Below, piece by piece: positions 60,972-64,000 of a stretch of 64,000 nucleotides of DNA. Numbering within the stretch: position 1 is the stretch's first letter; each line of letters begins with the position of its first letter. Position numbers and translations under genes: made by a program. Source of the stretch: Paenibacillus selenitireducens (GTDB lineage: Bacteria > Bacillota > Bacilli > Paenibacillales > Paenibacillaceae); contig NZ_MSZX01000010.1 in the NCBI RefSeq assembly GCF_002021565.1, forward strand, positions 124,027 to 188,026. Reading direction: 5' to 3'. The notes under the pieces are model-generated. The model saw only the letters and a program-made list of their open reading frames with translations, did no database searches and was not told the DNA's origin.

Positions 60972-61934
60972 TTAAACATAGTGACAAGCAACAAAATGCT
61001 CATCGGTAGCTTCGCGCCACTCCGGCTTGGTGGACCGGCATAAATCGGTTGCAATCGGACATCGGGAATGGAACGCACAGCCTATCGGCGGATTCTTCGC
61101 ACTTGGTACTTCGCCGGATAGAACGATACGTTCCTTCTTCGCTTTCGGACTCGTCGCAGGTACCGCAGACATCAATGCTTGCGTGTATGGATGCAGCGGA
61201 TGATCGAACAGCTCTTTTTTCGGTGCAAGCTCTACCATCCGTCCTAAATACATCACACCCACGCGGGTACATAAGAATTTCACCACAGACAAGTCATGTG
61301 ATATGAACATATACGTTAATTTCAATTGATCTTGTAAATCTTGCATGAGGTTCAACACCTGAGCCTGGATGGAAACATCCAATGCGGAAACCGGTTCATC
61401 GCAGACGATGAATCGCGGATTCAAGGCGAGTGCACGCGCAATCCCGATCCGTTGACGCTGTCCGCCCGAGAATTCATGCGGGTAACGAGTCGCTTGGTAC
61501 GATGACAATCCCACACGTTCCATCAATTCTTGAAGACGGTGCTTCCGCTCGGAATGTCGCAGATTCAAATGCGTTATAATAGGCTCTTCTAGAATCCGTT
61601 CAACGGTCCAACGCGGATCTAACGATGCATATGGATCTTGGAAAATCATACTCATTTGCGTACGTGCTTCCCGAAGTTCATTCGCATTCATCGCCGTTAA
61701 ATCTTGACCATCGAATAGGACTTGACCTGCAGTGGGTTCGATTAACCGAAGCACGGAACGACCTGTCGTCGATTTCCCGCAGCCGGATTCCCCAACGATC
61801 CCGAACGTCTCGCCTTCCATAATATCGAAGGAAATGCCATCCACGGACTTCACATTTCCCACTTGCTTATTCAACCAACCCTTGCGAATCGGATAATATT
61901 TTTTCAAATCGCGCACTTCGAGTAACGGCATCAT
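60972..61934 (-). CDS. Oligopeptide ABC transporter ATPase (OppF/DppF)
   Basis: 320 residues. Walker [10 protein letters not shown] (~48), signature [10 protein letters not shown], Walker [13 protein letters not shown], and the C-terminal Cys/His oligopeptide-transporter domain ([16 protein letters not shown]). Start overlaps the OppD stop (ATGA). Confidence 0.95.
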   Translation of the reverse strand: MMPLLEVRDLKKYYPIRKGWLNKQVGNVKSVDGISFDIMEGETFGIVGESGCGKSTTGRSVLRLIEPTAGQVLFDGQDLTAMNANELREARTQMSMIFQDPYASLDPRWTVERILEEPIITHLNLRHSERKHRLQELMERVGLSSYQATRYPHEFSGGQRQRIGIARALALNPRFIVCDEPVSALDVSIQAQVLNLMQDLQDQLKLTYMFISHDLSVVKFLCTRVGVMYLGRMVELAPKKELFDHPLHPYTQALMSAVPATSPKAKKERIVLSGEVPSAKNPPIGCAFHSRCPIATDLCRSTKPEWREATDEHFVACHYV

Positions 61935-62911
61935 TGTGTGACCTCCTTATCCACCAATAAGCAGCGGCAGCGGTGACCTGAAGCCACGTCGACCAATTCC
62001 GGTTGGACTTGATCACAGGCATCCATCCGATATTTGCAGCGCGGCGCAAACCGGCAGCCCTTCGGCATGTCGAGCGGACTCGGCACGATTCCTGGAATGG
62101 ACTCCAATCGATTCTGGTCTCCTACAAGTTGAGGTAACGAAGCCAGCAGTCCTTGGGTATACGGATGGGTTGGCGACTCGAATAATGTATCAACATCCGC
62201 CTCTTCTACCACTTGTCCCGCATACATGACGACAACGCGATGACACATCTCGGCAACGACTCCTAAGTCATGGGTGATTAACACAATTGCCGTCTGTTCT
62301 TCTTCCTGCAATTTACGCATCAGGTCCAGAATTTGAGCTTGAATCGTTACATCGAGCGCTGTCGTAGGTTCATCGGCAATGAGTACCTCCGGGTTACAAG
62401 ACATCGCCATCGCAATCATCACCCGTTGACGCATGCCGCCTGACAATTGGTGGGGATATTCCTTGACAACCAGTTCCGGATTCGGAATCCCTACCTTCCG
62501 AAGCATCTCCACCGCGTGACGCATGGCGTCTCTGCGGCGGAGCTTCAGATGTAACGATATCGATTCAGCGAGTTGATCCCCGATCTTAAATACAGGATTC
62601 AAGGATGTCATCGGTTCTTGGAAAATCATCGCAATGCGGTTCCCGCGAATCGCTCGCATTTCTTTCTCCGATTTCTCTAGCAAGTTCTGACCGTGGAACC
62701 GGATGACTCCCTCTCGCACGCGTCCAATTTTTTTCGGCAAAAGCCCCATAACGGACAGCGATGTTACGCTTTTCCCGCAACCGGATTCACCCACGACACC
62801 GAGTGTTTCTCCAGCAGCAACATGGAAAGTAACGCCATCAACCGTCTTGAATGTGCCTCCGTCTGTCCTAAATTCGGTCTCCAGCTTTTCGATCGAGAGT
62901 ACCGGCTCCAT
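61931..62911 (-). CDS. Oligopeptide ABC transporter ATPase (OppD/DppD)
   Basis: 326 residues, partner of OppF. Walker [10 protein letters not shown], signature [10 protein letters not shown], Walker [14 protein letters not shown]-terminal domain with [17 protein letters not shown] 62911 is eight bases after GGAGG; permeases and binding protein are expected beyond the right edge or elsewhere. Confidence 0.95.
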   Translation of the reverse strand: MEPVLSIEKLETEFRTDGGTFKTVDGVTFHVAAGETLGVVGESGCGKSVTSLSVMGLLPKKIGRVREGVIRFHGQNLLEKSEKEMRAIRGNRIAMIFQEPMTSLNPVFKIGDQLAESISLHLKLRRRDAMRHAVEMLRKVGIPNPELVVKEYPHQLSGGMRQRVMIAMAMSCNPEVLIADEPTTALDVTIQAQILDLMRKLQEEEQTAIVLITHDLGVVAEMCHRVVVMYAGQVVEEADVDTLFESPTHPYTQGLLASLPQLVGDQNRLESIPGIVPSPLDMPKGCRFAPRCKYRMDACDQVQPELVDVASGHRCRCLLVDKEVTQ

Positions 62912-62912
62912 A

Positions 62913-64000
62913 TTACTCACCTCCCAAATAGCTCAGTGCTGTCAATGTATATACTTTGGCAGCATCCACCACATCACGAACGGGTGCTTTCTCATTGAAT
63001 CCATGAATGGTCGATAATTCCGCAGGACCGTATTGAAGGACCGGAATCCCCGCACGACGGAAATGACGCGCGTCACTCGATGCCCACTGCAATACGCCAT
63101 ATCCTTTTTCTTGTTTCACATCACAAATATGTTGCACAAGCTCTTCCACGATCGGATCGGTTGGAGGCGTCCAGTTCGCGATTCCTTGGAACCCTTCAGG
63201 ATGCAATTCCTCATGAATGTCTACTTCGGCAAGAATTCGTTTCGCTTCGGCTAATACCTGTGCAGGTTCTACCCCAAAAGGCAAGCGCGTATCGACCGTG
63301 ATTTCACAACGATCCGGTACGACATTGGTTTTGGTTCCGCCTTCGATGGTCCCGATGTTCACCGATACGCGATCAATAATCGTAGAAAAGTCTGCATTTT
63401 CACGTGTAGCAATGTATTCTTTCGTAATCCCGATAATTTCCTTCACTTCGTCCGGCAGTTGAACCGGGAAGTTATGCAATGCTTGCAGCGCCTGAATCGC
63501 TGCTGCCGCTTTGACAATGGCATTGTCACCGAGGATGGGAGACAAACTGCCGTGACCTGGCGTACCTGGTACGGTGAAGCGGAACCAGCAGCTCCCCTTT
63601 TGCCCAATCGTAGGGTGAAGCGGATGGGACGGCTCGGCAATGACAGCTGCCGTACCATGAATCAGCTTGCGATCGAATACCCAAGGCACGCCTTGGTGTC
63701 CGCCCGTCTCTTCATCGGGAACAATCAAGAGCGACAGCTGTCCTTTTAACGGAACATTGAATTCCTTAAGAAGCTTGACGCTGAACAATAATCCGGCCAA
63801 CCCGCATTTCATATCCGAAGCCCCGAGTCCTAGCACGTAACCGTCACGAATTTCACCGCTGAACGGATCGAAATCCCAACGGGATAAATCGCCTGCAGGT
63901 ACGACATCGGTATGACCACAGTAGATGAGGTGGCGATCGGATGCCGTTCCGTCTCCAATCGTTGCGATCAAATTGAGCATATGATCCCCAGCATCATGAA
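62913..64000 (-). CDS. M20 family metallopeptidase (ArgE/DapE-like), 5' end outside window
   Basis: At least 362 residues; the frame is open to base 64000, where HDAGDHMLNLIATIG is already inside the family's conserved part, so the N-terminus lies outside. Metal and catalytic motifs: GHTDVVPAGD, Asp in LGLGASDMKCG, PDEETGGHQG, His in the FNEKAP region at the end. Members remove acyl groups or cut small peptides. Next to OppDF, so probably acts on an imported peptide or N-acyl amino acid. Confidence 0.93.
   Translation of the reverse strand, partial: HDAGDHMLNLIATIGDGTASDRHLIYCGHTDVVPAGDLSRWDFDPFSGEIRDGYVLGLGASDMKCGLAGLLFSVKLLKEFNVPLKGQLSLLIVPDEETGGHQGVPWVFDRKLIHGTAAVIAEPSHPLHPTIGQKGSCWFRFTVPGTPGHGSLSPILGDNAIVKAAAAIQALQALHNFPVQLPDEVKEIIGITKEYIATRENADFSTIIDRVSVNIGTIEGGTKTNVVPDRCEITVDTRLPFGVEPAQVLAEAKRILAEVDIHEELHPEGFQGIANWTPPTDPIVEELVQHICDVKQEKGYGVLQWASSDARHFRRAGIPVLQYGPAELSTIHGFNEKAPVRDVVDAAKVYTLTALSYLGGE

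Noticed and set aside
1-64000. tRNA or rRNA genes and insertion sequences
   Set aside because: I saw no cloverleaf-like or rRNA-like stretches and no transposase frames; the only recombinase is the broken integrase near glnA.

Overview
The window is a stretch of a Paenibacillus-like chromosome (Bacillota, endospore former). Evidence: the mutL–mutS–cotE block, the miaA–hfq–spoVK–hflX–(PLP lyase-like)–glnR–glnA block, and the lexA–yneA–ynzC (DUF896) block all follow Bacillus subtilis-type gene neighbourhoods. Strong AGGAGG-type ribosome binding sites, sporulation genes (cotE, spoVK, a YjcZ-type microprotein) and Bacillus-type SOS boxes agree. Genus assignment is inference from gene content; no 16S gene is present.

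Layout. 1–848: 5' part of a Ser/Thr kinase behind its own promoter and a terminator-like leader hairpin. 1041–6528: RlmM-like methyltransferase, ABC ATPase, thioredoxin, receiver-like protein, an Fpg/Nei glycosylase lacking the N-terminal Pro, a HAD phosphatase, a new small membrane ORF and RNase Z. 6714–10848: metH, divergent from mtnD (methionine synthesis and salvage). 10928–13718: SCO-type copper chaperone with a YtkA-like lipoprotein, a HAD hydrolase and two small conserved proteins. 13830–15559: SOS locus yneA/lexA with five LexA boxes. 16134–25750: accessory island. 25698–45240: housekeeping block on the minus strand from cotE through glnA. 45657–64000: tandem CarboxypepD_reg-like proteins, aromatic-acid exporter, NitT/TauT-type ABC importer, M32 carboxypeptidase, carbonic anhydrase, a PadR/DUF1700/DUF4097 operon, and a peptide-use cluster (M20 peptidase, OppD, OppF, DUF1177, AroM) running off the right edge.

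The island is the most interesting part. It lies between lexA and glnA and is a decayed prophage integrated at the 3' end of glnA. The last 16 codons of glnA are repeated at 17171–17219 with one base change. Two more, increasingly decayed copies of the glnA end or its terminator lie at 16654–16718 and 16134–16168, so at least one and probably several elements have used this site. Remaining phage genes are broken or partial: integrase (at least three frameshifts), ImmA peptidase (frameshift), tail fibre (frameshift and stop), endolysin (frameshift); the holin is intact. The order immA–int–att matches ICEBs1/phi105-type lysogeny modules, and the repressor, replication and head genes are missing.

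The part of the island away from glnA carries cargo: a secreted one-HKD phospholipase D-type nuclease and two unrelated secreted proteins (19663–20115, 20718–21326). Both secreted genes have the same elaborate upstream region: five degenerate TTGCGG-N3-CCGCAA-type palindromes with nearly identical spacing (about 78, 33–34, 20 and 20 bp), followed by a leader in which two long pairings interleave, one of them supported by compensatory changes. I know of no regulator or RNA class matching this. It is the best candidate here for an undescribed system.
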